Below, piece by piece: positions 1 to 12,339 of a DNA stretch of 64,000 nt. The first letter of the stretch is position 1. Every line of letters begins with the position of its first letter. The DNA is from Brasenia schreberi (lineage: Eukaryota > Streptophyta > Magnoliopsida > Nymphaeales > Cabombaceae): NCBI GenBank assembly GCA_036023115.1, contig JAYKKT010000041.1, forward strand, positions 186,001 through 250,000. The letters run 5' to 3'. The position numbers were made by a program, and so were the translations under genes. The notes beneath the pieces were generated by a model. That model searched no databases. It was given only the letters and a program-made list of their open reading frames with translations, and was not told the origin of the DNA.

Positions 1-2294
1 TTCAAAAAATTATATGAACATTTAATTACTTATAAGAGTGACTTATCACAAACACAAATTAATTATTTTGTTTGTAGAAAAAAAGATAGATCGTATTATA
101 AAATTTGCAAGGTAATCCTAGGAGAAAGCTTAACCACCCAACATCGACTTTTAATTATGGATTTACATATACAAAAATAGACAAAGAAGAAAATAGTGCA
201 TCGAGCTATTGAGACTAGGTGGTGAAACCTCAAAAGTGAGAAAGAAGGCATATTTAAAGAGAAGGTCCTTCAAGGAGATGCTTGAAATTATGTAGGTACA
301 CCTTGTGATATGTGGATAAATATGGCTATAAATATTAGGAAAGTGGTGAAAGATGTGTTAGGTAAATCTAAGAGAGGTGTACCGGCATAAAAAGAAGCTT
401 AGTGGTGGAGTGAAATGGTATAAGATAAAATAAGGCAAAGAGGGCATGCTACAAATTAAATTATGCTAAGAAGAATAATGAAACTTTAGAGGCTTATAAG
501 AAAGCAAATAAAGAAGTAAAAAAGGTCGTTAGTGAAGCAAAAACAAAATTTTAAGAGGATTTATATAAAAGATCTAACTCAAAAAAGGGTGAAAGCGATA
601 TTTTTAGGATAGTTAGGGCTAGAGATAAAAAATTAAAGATTTTAATTTTGTGGATGCATCAAAGACGAGGATGAGAAAATCCTAATGGCAAATGATGATA
701 TAAAAAATAGATGAAAAAAGTATTTTTATAAGCCTTTTAATAAAAATAAAGATGTTAGTGTTAGGCTATAAGAGTTAACCAAATCAGATGGTATATAAAC
801 CATAATTTCTACCGACGTATTTAAAAGAATGAAGTCAAAGAGGCTCTTAAACATATGAAAGTTGGTAAATTTGTAGGACGAGACAATATTCTTATAAAAG
901 TTTGAAAAATCTTAGTTGAGATGAGCATCACTTGACTCAGAAGATTATTTAATAAAATATAGAGAAACTAAAAGATGCTCGAGGAATGAAAAGTGAGTAC
1001 ACTTATACCCATATACAAGAATAAGTCAGTACTCAGAATTGTGTAAATTATCGTGGTATCAAGTTAATGAGTCATACCATAAAATTATGAGAAAGAATTA
1101 TCAAAAGTAGGTTAAAACAAGTGTCGAGTACAACACAAAATGAATTTGGATTCATGCAAGGCATATCTACTATTGAAGAGATTTACCTTTTGAGATATCT
1201 TATGAAACATTTTAGAGCAAAAAAGAAAGACTTTCTCATGATATTTATTGATATAGAAAAGGTTTACAATAGGATACCAAGGAATGTTCTTTTGAGAGCT
1301 TTTAAAAAAAGATATATCACTTTGACATACATAAACCTTATAAGAGACATATATGATGGTGCAAAAACATGTACGAGGACTCATGAAGGAATCACAAACT
1401 TCTTTGAAATTAATATTGTGTTACATCAATAATCAACTTTAAGTTTATACTTATTTATAATGGTGATTGATGAGTTAACAAAATATATTCAAGATGAAGT
1501 ACCTTGGTATATGTTATTTGCAACATTGTGTTAGTAGAGGAGTCTAAGGAAAAAGTTAATAGAAAATTGGAACTATGGAGAGAAATATTAGAAAGTAAAG
1601 GCTTCTAACGTAGTAGAACAAAGACATAATATGTGGAATGTAAGTTTGGTCATTTGGTTACTTCAGATGACATAAAAATTAAAATTGACACACAATGCAT
1701 CCTCAAAAGGAAAATTTTAAATACCTAGGGTCAATTTTTCAAAATAATGGAAGAATTAATTGAGATATTATACATAGAATTAATGTAGGTTTGTTAAAAT
1801 GGAGAGGAGCATCATATATTCTTTGTGACAAGAAGATAAATATTATAGAATAGCAATTAGACTTGCGATGTTTTATGATTATGAGTGTTAAGGAGTTAAT
1901 CATCAACATGCACAAAAGATGTCTGGCAAAAATGAAGATGTTGAGATAGATGAGTGGTTATACAAGGAAATACCTATACATAATGAGGTTATTAGAAACA
2001 AATTAGAAGTGACACCAATAGAGGATAAAATGAGAGAATATCGTTTAATATAGTTTGAACATATAGAAAGAAGATCAAAAGAAGCACATGTAAGAAGGTA
2101 TTAAAAACTAAATTTTGAAAGTATTAAAAGAGATAGAAGACTACCATAAAAGTGTTGGAAAGAAACAACAAAGAATGATCTAGCTTATGTTGAGTTAACT
2201 GCTAACATGGCACATGATAGGGATCTATGAAAATAAAGAATCCATGTAGCCGACCCCGTCTAGTATGGGAAAAGGCTTAGTTGTTGTTGTATAT
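1..2294 (+). mobile_element. RTE-clade LINE, copy A, decayed, 5' end outside the window
   Basis: This is the longest copy of a non-LTR retrotransposon family that recurs through the window. Near 60-180 the broken frame reads like the endonuclease/RT linker (NYFVCRKKDRSYYKICKV). Reverse transcriptase is recognisable at 1121-1432, where FIDIEKVYNRIPRNVLL matches RT motif A. The motif C region near 1515 reads MLFATLC then stop, so the catalytic FADD motif is lost. The C-terminal part (copy D keeps the form [28 protein letters not shown]) is readable from 1940 to 2160. The 3' end near 2245-2290 carries the short non-coding block and (TTG)n tail typical of plant RTE elements. Many stops and frameshifts make it non-functional. 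Confidence 0.9.
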
Positions 2295-2454
2295 AATTCT
2301 TTCCCTTCCATTAAGATCTTTCGGCTGCCTTGTATCAAAAATATAATATTAAAGACATCGATCTTCGAAAATATTTCATAATAAAGTTTCTTAATTATTA
2401 AATGGCAAAGGAGAAATCTATGACTAAGAAAGCACATGAGCTTCAATTTCTATG

Positions 2455-4895
2455 TCCTAGTATGAAGAAAGTCAAGATAGAGCTTCTTGATAAATTTATT
2501 GTTGTCTATTATTGAGAAGTTTCATAAGTTTTGAGAAAGCTTCAGTTTCGATCTCAAAGAGAAAAGTAGTTGATGACCCTAGACGATCTCATGCTTGACA
2601 TGATAATAGAGGCATAATATAGAAGCTACTAACCAGTTATGCATGTTGATAACACTCTTATATTCAACCTGATGGTCGGAAAGAAACAATCTAGTGATCC
2701 TAAGGAAAAACAGCAACATACAAACCAAAGGCTAAGATCTAAAAGGAAACAAGCCATGTTGTTTTTGTCGTCAGGTTGAACATTGGGCTAGGGACTGTTC
2801 CACATCTAGTGACGGGTGAACATGGTGATCACTATACTAATATCTAGTGACATATATCTATCTCTTAAACCCAATGTTGTTTCTATTTATGAGCAACATT
2901 ACTGGATTGTAGACATTGCACTAATGTGTACGTTTGTACTGACCAATTTTTGTTTATGTCTTACCAAGTCATCTATAATAGAACTATAACCTTAACAGAT
3001 TATTCAACTGCTAAAGTTAAGGGCAAAGGACATGCTGATTTGAAGTTTGTAGACATTAGGCTAATGTGTATGTTTATGCCGACCAATCTCTATTTATGTC
3101 TTACGAGGTCGTATATGACATAATCGTAACCTTAACAAATTATTCAACTACTAAAGTCAAGGGCAAAGGACATGTGGATTTGAAGTTTCATTCGAAAAGT
3201 TCCTAACTCTTGAAGGAGTTAGCCATATACATATGATTTACTAAAATATCATAAGTGGTTCCATTTTACTTAGGGAGGGTTTGATATTAGATTGCAAATA
3301 TAATAAAGTTGTAATTATACAACTTAATACTAGGTGTTTGTTTGGGAAGTGCCATTTATGTGATGTAGACTATTTGTTTAAAACTTATGTAGAACGTGTT
3401 GTTGATTCTTATATAAATTTTAATGTTAATAAAGTCTCTACTTTTTATTTTTCTTCTCTTGCTTATAATATTGAATCATTTGATATATAACATGTTATAT
3501 TAAGTAATGTTAATTTTGAATGATGAGTTTCAGTTTTATACTTAATAATGTCATAGATAGAAAAAACAAATGTGATATTTGTGTCAAGTGAAGCAACCTA
3601 CAAAATCATTCTATATGGTTGATAGAAAATCCAAAATTTTGGATTTAGTGTATACAAATATTTATGAATTTAATGGAATGACAATAGGTATAACAAAAGA
3701 TATTTTATCATTTTCATTGATGATTGTAGTAGATATTGTTATATTTACTTATGATAAAACCTTAAAAATTTTAAAATTTTTAGAAATGAGGTACAAACCC
3801 AAACTGATAGGAAGGACACTTAAACAATTATGGTATAATAGAGGAGGAGAGTATACCTCAAAACTATTTTAAAGAATACTATCAAAACAATGATATTATA
3901 TATGATGTTATTGCTCCTTGCTCATCTCATTCTAATGAAATAACTAAACAAAAAAATATAACCCTTTATGATATGGTTAATTTTTACTATAAAGTTTTGG
4001 CTTATCTACTTACATGTGGGAAAAGCTTTAAATATGACTTGCTATATTCTAAATAAAATTTATCATAAATATAAAGAAAATAATCCCTTTTAACCTTGAT
4101 AGGTTCAAATGACCAGTCTCAAATATCTCAAAATATGGGGTGTCTTATAAAAGTATTAATCCTTGAATATAAAAGAAATAAATTGGGACCTAAAATTATT
4201 GATGTCATATTTTTGGGTTATATGGAGACTAATTATACATATAGATTCTTGGCCATTAGATTTTAAGTAGTTGGCATAAAAGTCAACATGATTATTCAGT
4301 TTCGTGATGTTATATTCTTGGAGAATGTGTTTCTTAATAAAACTAGTGTACCTGAAAGTGTCTTTTAAAGATCCTCACCTTACTATGAGTTTCATTCCCG
4401 ATAATATAGAAAAATAACAAATATGGGGGTTGACCCTAAAAGTATTATTTCTACATGAGCAAATAAGTGAACGACTTAGGATATAAAGACTTTGGAAGTT
4501 ACTTCTTCACCTTCAATGTTGAGATGATCCCATCTCTTTTTAGTAGTCTATGACTTTACCTGAGGTTAAGTTTTGAAAGGAAGTCGTTGACGATGAAATC
4601 TAATTAATTCTTTTAAATATCACTTAAGAATTAATGGATTTTTCTCCTAATTATTCTATGTGAGTTGCAAATGAATTTTTAACAAGAAATTAAATATAAA
4701 TGAGACAATAAATAAGTACAAAACAAGGTTAGTTGCTAAGAAATAGACACAAAAAGAAGGAATATATTGTTGTGATACCTATATTCCAGTTTTCCATCGT
4801 ATAACCAAAATTTGAATACTTATAATACTCGCTTTCATATATGACCTCACAATCCATGTCAAGATGGTTTTCTTTCAAGGTGACCTCATGTTACC
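2455..4895 (+). mobile_element. Ty1/copia remnant A (gag to early RT), no LTRs seen
   Basis: A decayed copia polyprotein lies directly downstream of LINE copy A. In order: a gag tail near 2455-2700; a CCHC zinc knuckle near 2755-2810 (CCFCRQVEHWARDC); a protease-like stretch near 2895-3190 (YWIVD, then CTDQFLFMSYQ); the pre-integrase/integrase core at 3579-3872 (WYNRGGEYTSKLF in place of the usual SDRGGEYxS); and the start of reverse transcriptase near 4710-4890 (YKTRLVAK, then FFQGDLM). The homology stops inside RT, so the RT catalytic core and RNase H are missing. In-frame stops occur throughout. Confidence 0.85.
2909..3188 (+). repeat. 140-bp tandem duplication inside the copia protease region
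   Basis: Two adjacent copies, 2909-3048 and 3049-3188, start with gtagacatt and end with gatttgaagttt. They differ by scattered substitutions. Each covers the protease-like segment CTDQ..MSYQV..TITLTDYSTAKVKGKGH. Confidence 0.85.
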
Positions 4896-5205
4896 AACAC
4901 ATGAAATACTTGCCTTTCTCTTTCTTTCCTTTGAGAGCATAACAGTGAAAGAAGAGGATCGGTCATGAAAAACATGCATGAACACATTATCGTTTTTGAG
5001 TTCGCTGGCTGGGCAGGCCTCTACTGTATCAACAAACATCTTAGTCCCATCCAGGCCCCATCAGTGTTTGAGCCCCAGACCCGAACATTGCCACCTATTG
5101 GTACTTACACAAATTTATTAATGAGTAAGAGTAGGCACTAGTTTCACTTCACCGTCTTCCAAGATCTACTTTTTTTTGTTTTACGAGGATGGGTTTGGCA
5201 AAACA
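4896..5205. other. Spacer, no gene seen
   Basis: Non-coding DNA between the broken copia element and a CACTA-like MITE. No conserved motif was recognised. Confidence 0.5.
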
Positions 5206-5395
5206 CACTAATACAAATCATTTCCGATGGTTTTCACAACCGTCGGAAATAAGATTAAGAAGGTTCTTGTTATATTTTCGAGAGTCCATTCTTATTATAT
5301 TTTTGAGAATCCAACCCTCATAATTGTTTTCCGGTAAATTGTGACGATTTGAACGGCCGAAATTGTTTCGTTATTGGTCACATTTTTTACTAGTA
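5206..5395. mobile_element. CACTA-type MITE, copy 1
   Basis: The left end reads cactaatacaaatcatttcc, followed at once by a gap-spaced inverted pair (tttccgatgg ... ccgtcggaaat). The right end near 5383-5395 reads ttttttactagta, close to the reverse complement of the left end. Other members lie at 25818-26012 and 30186-30525. There is no coding capacity, so it would depend on an autonomous CACTA/En-Spm element. Confidence 0.7.
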
Positions 5396-5879
5396 ACACC
5401 TATCGGTGTAAAAAAATATGATATATACAAGATGCAGAAGAAGTAGTATTGATACCTTCCAACAGAAAACAAAAAGAACCAGCTCAACATTGGGGAAATG
5501 CTCGACATAAGATCAGCTCTAATTGGATACCGAGTCATCTAACAAGGTGAGTCCGAAATTGCAGTCTCCACAGAACTATTTCCAGATCTATGCAATCTCA
5601 ATTGATAGTGAGGAAGGATGCGTACGTTCCAAACACATAGTTATCTGTTGCAAAAAAAAATTGTCTGATTAACAACAGAATATTGTTCAGCTGCTGTAAA
5701 GAGCAAGTCTAGTTTCCTCTACTTGTAGGAGGATATACGCATCTTTGCATAGGGGTTGCTTTTGCTGTGAGGACTCATTTTAGGTGTCACATAGAAGACA
5801 ATGTTAGCCACCATAGAGTTTGCAGATCAGATTCCTTTGTCAGGTAACTTCTTTTAGTTAGAGATAACAAGAGGGGGTC
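5396..5879. other. Spacer, no gene seen
   Basis: No convincing coding or RNA signal was found on either strand. Confidence 0.4.
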
Positions 5880-7187
5880 TGTCATCCTAATGAAGTGAAT
5901 GAATGTTCAGTCGTTCTCTATCGATCAGAAGACAGTATTCAGTCATAGCGATGGGTGGTTCCCATTTGAGATAACAATAAAGGAAGCCAGTTGCGCTCTC
6001 TTGGAATCCAAAGATTTTAATTTCATTGATTGGCTTAAAGAAATCTAGGGTATACGATTCCATTCCATCTATTGTAAATTTAAATCTTAATCGCTCGATT
6101 GAATCCACTAACAATATCATTTCTCAAAGACTCAATAAGAATTCTATTCTTATACAAATCTTCGAGGATTTGCTTTAACCAGCACCAATCTTTAACATGA
6201 GCTTTCGTATTGTGAACAATCCAACCTTCTCTAAGAAAGGCACTAGTGTGACAACCAACAGTGAAGCCTACCTGCCAAAAACAAGCTTTCTTGCTTAATA
6301 CAAAAAAAAATTTAACCAACCTGACATTGGGGCATTCATCGATGAATAATAAGCATCCATAATAGGTTGGATGTTGAGTGCTTTCTATTTTTGATGAAAT
6401 GTATTCTCCAATTCAATACAGAACATTCTCTAATTCTTATCGAGTACCCATTGAGACCACTGTGCAGTATACTGTTTGTTTTTGGTGATAAGAGTCTAAT
6501 AACCAACTAAAAAGATCCCACCCAAAGCCTCTTAACTAGCTTATTATTAAATCTGCATTTTCTCCCAAGTAAAGAGGAGGTAATGACTCTTTGTGGCATT
6601 CACATGGTACTAAAGAGGTAGGAAACTTCATTCCAGATGGATCAAGAGATGACACCTAAAAAATAAATAAAAAGCTGACTCAAGATATTGTTTACATAGT
6701 ACACAAGGTCCTCCTTCACTAATACTAAAGCGAAGAAGTCCATCTAAGGTGAGAAACTTCCCGTCAACTTGTCCGAGAACATAATAACCGCACGACGATA
6801 ATAATATTGGCACCATATACATTTTGCCATAAAATATGAAGAACTTCTACATCTAATCCCATTCCAAGTGAAAGGGGAAGTAAAGGCCTGATTAGCTCTC
6901 CAAACTAACCGGTGTAATCCATGACCTCTCATTACATACCACTGTACCAAGAAATCATTAGGAATTGTTCTCATGAACTACTTGCGATAAGTAAAAACTT
7001 CTGACTCACTATGTCATGTGTCCGTGAATTTAACTTGCCTTAGCTCCTTATGTTGAGAAAAGAGAATGTAGCGTTCAATAAGACGTGCGAGCAGCTCCTT
7101 GTTGAACCAGGGATCCAACCAAAATTCCACTTTCATCTTCCAAGAGCTATTGTCTACTTCTTTATCCTGAGAGGGGTGTTCTAACCT
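5880..7187 (-). mobile_element. L1-like LINE remnant: zinc-binding RT domain and RNase H-like region
   Basis: Read on the minus strand, the region begins near 7140 with KVEFWLDPWFNKELLARLI, the sequence that follows RT in plant L1-type ORF2. Next comes the zf-RVT domain at 6628-6822 (FLTLDGLLRFSISEGG, CVLCKQYLESAFYLFF, then CH). The end, 5887-6319, resembles a broken RNase H domain (REGWIVHNTKAHV, then LIESLRNDIVSGF). The pieces lie in three frames with stops between them. The RT catalytic core is absent. The element differs from the RTE copies elsewhere in the window. Confidence 0.75.
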
Positions 7188-7572
7188 TAGGGCTGGTACA
7201 AAATGAGCTGAATGAATGAAACAAGCTTACTGCTAATCAAACAGCCTATGTTAGGACATGCTTATGAATGGCTTGCCATCGTTTTATGAACCAAGCCGAA
7301 AGAGAGATTTGAGGACGTCCTTCATTTACCTAAAGCCTTTCTTTTTGAAAATTCAAGAAAAATGACACCATTTTTACCATAAATACCTTAAGGCAATGAC
7401 TCCAAACTCCAAGTGATTTAGGTATAAAACTTAAAAAAGTCGAACAAACTTTCATGAGCCAAGCCGAACTGAGCATGCAATGCTCATTTTGAGCTCATAT
7501 GGTATGATGAACCAACAGAAATGAGCCTAGCCAAGCTGAACTTTAAGCGGCTTGGTTCATTTACCAGTTCTA
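7188..7572. mobile_element. hAT-like MITE with imperfect terminal inverted repeats
   Basis: The left end tagggctggtacaaaatgag pairs with the right end near 7553-7572, whose reverse complement begins tagaactggtaaatgaacc. The interior is rich in gagc/ccaagccg motifs, as in plant hAT-like MITEs that start tagggctgg. A clean 8-bp target duplication is not visible. A second copy of the left end lies at 33794. Confidence 0.6.
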
Positions 7573-7652
7573 CAAAATCTTGCATTCCGGCAAACAAAAC
7601 AACTTGTGCTTGTTTCTTCCTGTGCTTTTCATTATGTGTGTGTGCGTGCGCG

Positions 7653-7653
<1 letters not shown>

Positions 7654-7680
<27 letters not shown>
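7654..7680. repeat. (GA)n microsatellite with a short GT/GC run before it
   Basis: An uninterrupted GA run preceded by tgtgtgtgcgtgcgcg. Confidence 0.95.
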
Positions 7681-7688
<8 letters not shown>

Positions 7689-7689
7689 A

Positions 7690-8866
7690 AGTAACATTTC
7701 AAGTACTACGCTCTAGGCACCGAGTGAAAGATTAATGACCATGGTTCGTTATTCAACCACATGAGACGCTCTTACTGTTGTAATAATATAGTATTTCAAC
7801 TCCGTGCTCGTTTAACTCCGCATGATACGAGAAGCCCCTCATCGCAATATAAAACTTCAAACTACTTGTTTTTTTTCAGCAAAGTCGTAAATGATTGACC
7901 CAAGCATACCGATAAATGTGTAAATATAAAATAAGATATAAGCATTCTGCCAAAGAGTTACCGTAGGACGGCCTTTGCATTGAATGAAATCAATAAAATA
8001 CAAGAAAATAATAGTCTAAGAATCTTTAACATGAACCTTAAGAGGACTCTCAAGCTCATGAGTTGGTTGACATGAAAGGTGGGCAAGCTCCAAACTCACA
8101 AACTACATTAAGTTTGCCGCCCTTCCGGACCAACGGAATTGCAGGCTATTCTCGACGGGACAACACAATATTAAGTTATGTACAGAGTTGAAGGGCAGTA
8201 CTTATGTAGATGATGAAGACTATCATGATAATAATAATGATCAAGTCGATCATGATGGCCATGATGAACAAATGAATGTAGGTTTTACACATAAAAATGA
8301 GCAGATGCCAATTCCAACGCATCTATCATACGGACAAAGGCAGGGCCACCCTCAATTTGACAATTAAATGGTCCAAGCTCATCAAAAATAGTGTCGTTCC
8401 CGCTGGAAGAGATGCTACATTTAAGTCTATCTCATGGTAGTGACAATAAAAAATAACTTTAGCGTTTTCTCGCATTAGAAGGCTTGAACAATTAATTAAT
8501 CAGTCCACCAAGAGACAGAAGCCACAACGAAACGTTCTTTACTTAGACTTATGATGAGCGGAGGAACATAATCGACGGTTCATCACTAACATGAACATAA
8601 TTAACTGCATTGTGAAAGTCACAGATAGCTATGAATGCCAATAAACGATATTAATAGACTACATCCCTACTTCTGTTTTATGGAGCATATGGCATGATTT
8701 ACATATTTTTGATTAACTATGATTTCACTCTAACAATCGCCAACTACCGAGTTAATGAATCACAAAGAAGCAGCGGTGGAAAATTTGCCGAGGAAAAAGA
8801 AATAACTAAGCAAAAGATGAAAGAGATATCTATATTTGAGTAGTAAAAAGAATTGTACAGGATGAT
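7690..8866. other. Spacer downstream of the CLE gene
   Basis: AT-rich DNA without a supported gene. The stretch nearest 8866 should hold the 3' UTR of the minus-strand CLE gene, but no polyadenylation signal is decisive. Confidence 0.4.
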
Positions 8867-9103
8867 CTAGTTGTGTAAAGGATTAGGACCAGTATGGATC
8901 CTTCTCTTCTCTTGCCCAAACAAAGTATCTGCATTTCCAAAGCTGTTGTTTTCTGCCTGGGGAGCTTGAGATGGAGCATGAGCCACGTTAATGAAAGCTG
9001 CTCTCTTCAATCTGACTGCATTAGAGCTACTTGGGCATAGAACAATCAAAAGCATCCATAAACACAGAATCACATCCTTCCTTCTCCTACAAAATCGTAT
9101 CAT
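8867..9103 (-). CDS. CLE (CLAVATA3/ESR-related) signalling peptide precursor, CLE16/17-like
   Basis: An intronless 78-residue preprotein. Residues 1-9 are basic (MIRFCRRRK), residues 10-28 form a hydrophobic secretion signal (DVILCLWMLLIVLC, then PSSSNA), followed by a variable linker. The last residues are KRRIHTGPNPLHN and then the stop. The final 12 residues fit the CLE consensus, with its invariant Gly6, Pro7, Pro9, His11 and Asn12; HTGPNPLHN is the form I recall for Arabidopsis CLE16 and CLE17. CLE precursors are secreted and cut to 12-13-residue peptides, often proline-hydroxylated and arabinosylated, that are sensed by CLV1/BAM-type leucine-rich receptor kinases. Position 4 is His where many CLEs have Pro. 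The target tissue cannot be told from sequence. Length, signal peptide and C-terminal motif all fit a functional gene. Confidence 0.9.
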   Translation of the reverse strand: MIRFCRRRKDVILCLWMLLIVLCPSSSNAVRLKRAAFINVAHAPSQAPQAENNSFGNADTLFGQEKRRIHTGPNPLHN

Positions 9104-9289
9104 CCCAACACGTAGGCTTGTTGAACTCTTGGTCTGTTTCCACGCAAGACGAGAAAAGTGCGAACAAGAGAAAAGGTTCCTAAGCTCAGAGAGTTAAAAC
9201 TACAAATTTTGATGTGCGTCTTCTTCTACATCTCGATATCTTTATTGGGACTCCATCAAAACAATAAAATGTATGGCCAATTCCCCAAA

Positions 9290-9291
<2 letters not shown>

Positions 9292-9338
<47 letters not shown>
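9292..9338. repeat. (GA)n microsatellite upstream of the CLE gene
   Basis: About 23 GA units lie roughly 190 bp 5' of the CLE start codon on the minus strand, in the probable promoter or 5' UTR. GA/CT runs are common at plant core promoters and bind GAGA-type BBR/BPC factors. Confidence 0.9.
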
Positions 9339-9342
<4 letters not shown>

Positions 9343-9399
9343 GGAGACAGAAAAACAAGGAGAAGAAAAAACAAGATGGTTCTGATCTTAGAAATGCTA

Positions 9400-9981
9400 A
9401 TTTTATACCTCACATGGAACCTGTAGTTTGATTCTTGGAACCTTCTGTTTTCCTTGTTCCCTTCACTTTGTTTTTACCTTGGTGTTTGACTTGAGGGGAT
9501 GATTGCTACATTGCGTTTCTCTTTTCTCTCATTTCCTTGTTTTCTTTTTCTGACTTGAATTAATAATTTGTTGTGTGGCAGGTCTGCATTGAGATTCTGG
9601 CAGTTGGAGAGAGTAACGAGGAAGAAAGTTTGGCGAGAGAGAGAGAAGTTCTAATTAATAAGAAAACAAATATCAGGATACGGACGAGCACACAGGGTGT
9701 GCAGGAAAAGCAAAAAGGAGGTTTTATGAGTTTGGTCTCCCGACACCGCCCGCGTCCTCATCCGGAGGTGTTGGTTGGCAATACTAAATGTAACCGTTGT
9801 TTAATTGTTCCATCTAATTCAAAAATTTCAAAGGCCTGACCCCAACCCTCTTTCCACATATATATATAGGGAGAGAGAGAGAGAGACTTTCATCCTCGAA
9901 CTTTTAATTGGTTTTTCCCCTAGGCACTCCTGTCTCATGACCTATATATATTTGTTAAACTTCCTTTAATTAGTTCTGGTG

Positions 9982-10022
<41 letters not shown>

Positions 10023-10114
10023 AAGCGTGACTGGTATCGAGATTTATAGGTCTTATAGTAGGATTGACCTTAATTAGCACATTTCAGAAGTGTTACGGTG
10101 GGCATCTAGTCAAC
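9400..10114. other. Spacer, includes a (TA)n tract at 9986-10020
   Basis: No supported gene. An open frame at 9573-9839 has no recognisable domain. A perfect TA microsatellite ends at 10020. Confidence 0.5.
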
Positions 10115-12295
10115 CGACACTAATAGAGAATGTGAATGTTCTCTCTCCCAGATGCTACGAGTGGTTCTTCGCACTCAAAAGAATCACAACCTAATACGTC
10201 AAATACAAGAGAGCAAAGTAATTAAGTGTACTAAGAATTTGAAAGCAAAAGAACTTTGATTGATACTAGAAAGTAGACCAGCATGGTCCCAATCTACACA
10301 TCTTTCAGACCTCTTCTTTTGAGGAGGGTTTTTACATGAGGTGGCCAAAGGCGGAGGACAAGTTTATAGTTGAATTGTCACATTCTCCCACGTTAAAACC
10401 TTTGTCGACCTCCACGTCTTTTATCTTCACAATCACTTAGGTCCAATCAACCAACTGCATTCCACGTCAATGTGGCTTGATAGTCGCACACCTCTTCCTT
10501 TAGTTTGATTTAGAAATGGTTTGAGCGTAGAAGAAACTTAGAATATCGCTTGACAACCAACAACTTGGAGTGTAATATGATGGGCCTAGGATATGATGCT
10601 AGAATCCTTCTATCTTATGAGTTTTATGCCAAAGAGGCAAGCAAGAAGCAAAAACTCTATTGATGATGGTTTTTGTTAAGAATGGTTATGGAGATTTGGT
10701 ACTAATATTGGTTTGTGGTTGTTTTCCACACTTTTGCGTACCAAAGTATTGCCAAAGTTTTTTTTCCTTAAGCATAGAAGAATCGTTGGCACTAAACACC
10801 TTTCTATTGGTGAACTCAATCAATGCAGATTTGGCATTAGAAATAGGGTCATTCTTAAAAAAGTAGAGAATTTGGATAAGCTTTTCTTTCTAAAGAAATC
10901 CTACACCCAATATCACAGGGTAATCCATGTCTACTAAGTAAAAGTTAGCTCTCATGTGCTGATCTCGACTCTTCAACAATACACCATTGGTTTGGCTACT
11001 TTATGCCAAGAACATTCTTGATGTAGGGATTAGCCTCCTCAAAGCGAAGTCTCGATCGTTGTGCTACCCTAACGGATATGAAGTTATAAGGGCCTCAGAG
11101 TCAGCCAGTACCTAGGTACTAAGTTTTATTTTGAGATGGAACAACTGACCTCGGTCAAGTCGATATGACACACTAGATCGCCTATGGACTAAGTTGAGGA
11201 GTTGAATTGCATTGCATTCCCGAAGAAGTTCCTCAAGGTCGAATTGGTCATGTAATGGTTCCCTTGTAATAAAAGCATGAAAGTATGATTTGCTTTTTAT
11301 CTTGGTACGATCAATGTTCTCTTTGTTTATTTTAGAATTCCTTGTAGTCATTCTCTTCTTTTCAAGTTTGAGTTAATCTAGGAATACTCACAGTGGCGTT
11401 GGTGCACTCCTTCACGCTTAAGGGTAACGTTTTTCCTTTCAAGGTTCATCATCGGCTAAACATTTAGCCGTACTTCTCCCTTATGTATTTCATTGGTCAT
11501 GCTTCAATCACATAAGATCCTTACATACCAAGTAGTCAAGGTCCTTGAATCCCGAGTCTTCAAAAGTGTCAATCTTATAGCCCGACCATGGAATTACACA
11601 ATGTGCCTGGAGGGATACAAGCCTTTCATGGGCAACTGTTTTGGTTCCCATCACAGCTGGATACAAGGTCTTCTATTTTATGTCACAAGTTCATTAAGGT
11701 ATCACATGAATCAAGGACACTATCTGTGAGAGACTTGATTCTTGCAAGGTCCTCGTCCAAGGTTTCCAAGCTAGTCTTACAGTTGGGTACATCCACTTTC
11801 ACTTTATATTGTCAACTCTTGATCATGTCTTTTTCAGCAGAACGGTCTCGCTGGATCCCTTCTCTATATTGGTCTATGCCGGGTTTTCGAGATACATGGT
11901 ATTTCCCAAGGTCTTTGAATCCATTTCAACTTAGGCGAAAAATATTATGCAGGATCCAGATCCACTCCACTAGAAAAATTTTCATGTCCTATCCATCTAA
12001 CTAACTGATGGATATGAGTAGGATGCACTACCAACACCCTGTCTTGTGGCCTCAGTCAATTAGTAAGTGTTTCTCCCCATATGCTAAGGCCTAGAGTGGA
12101 CTTGATGCTCAAACAACGCACACAACAAAGGTGAACTCAAGAGAGCAAAGAGCTAAAAGTAAGCAAGTGCATACAAAACTTGAAAACACGAAACTTTCAT
12201 TAATAGCAAAATCGTGAGCTGCGTGGTCCCAATACACTCTAAGATATCTTTTGGGACTCTTTCGTTGAAGAGCGTTTATACAAATCAAGTCCACC
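10115..12295 (-). mobile_element. Degenerate LTR-bearing element with diverged direct repeats
   Basis: Two diverged direct repeats frame this region, about 10115-10345 and 12030-12295. Both contain gagagcaaag, then a cttgaaa/tttgaaagc block, then gtggtcccaat or atggtcccaat, and end near a tttttaca/tttataca block. The inside has minus-strand open pieces only: 11112-11351 (starts MTTRNSKINKENIDRTK) and a helical stretch near 11700-11800 (SLETLDEDLARIKSLTDSV) that resembles a gag-like coiled coil. No protease, RT or integrase was recognised. It is probably an old LTR retrotransposon or a LARD-type non-autonomous element. Confidence 0.5.
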
Positions 12296-12339
12296 GTATC
12301 TCCCTCTCTCTCACACACACATATATAAATTATATATAT

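Noticed and set aside
8041..8400. Possible CRISPR or other spaced repeat array
   Set aside because: No regular repeat-spacer pattern; this is a plant nuclear sequence and nothing in the window resembles a prokaryotic array.
9573..9839. 88-residue plus-strand frame upstream of the CLE gene
   Set aside because: No domain, repetitive basic composition, and partly overlaps the likely promoter of the opposite-strand CLE gene.
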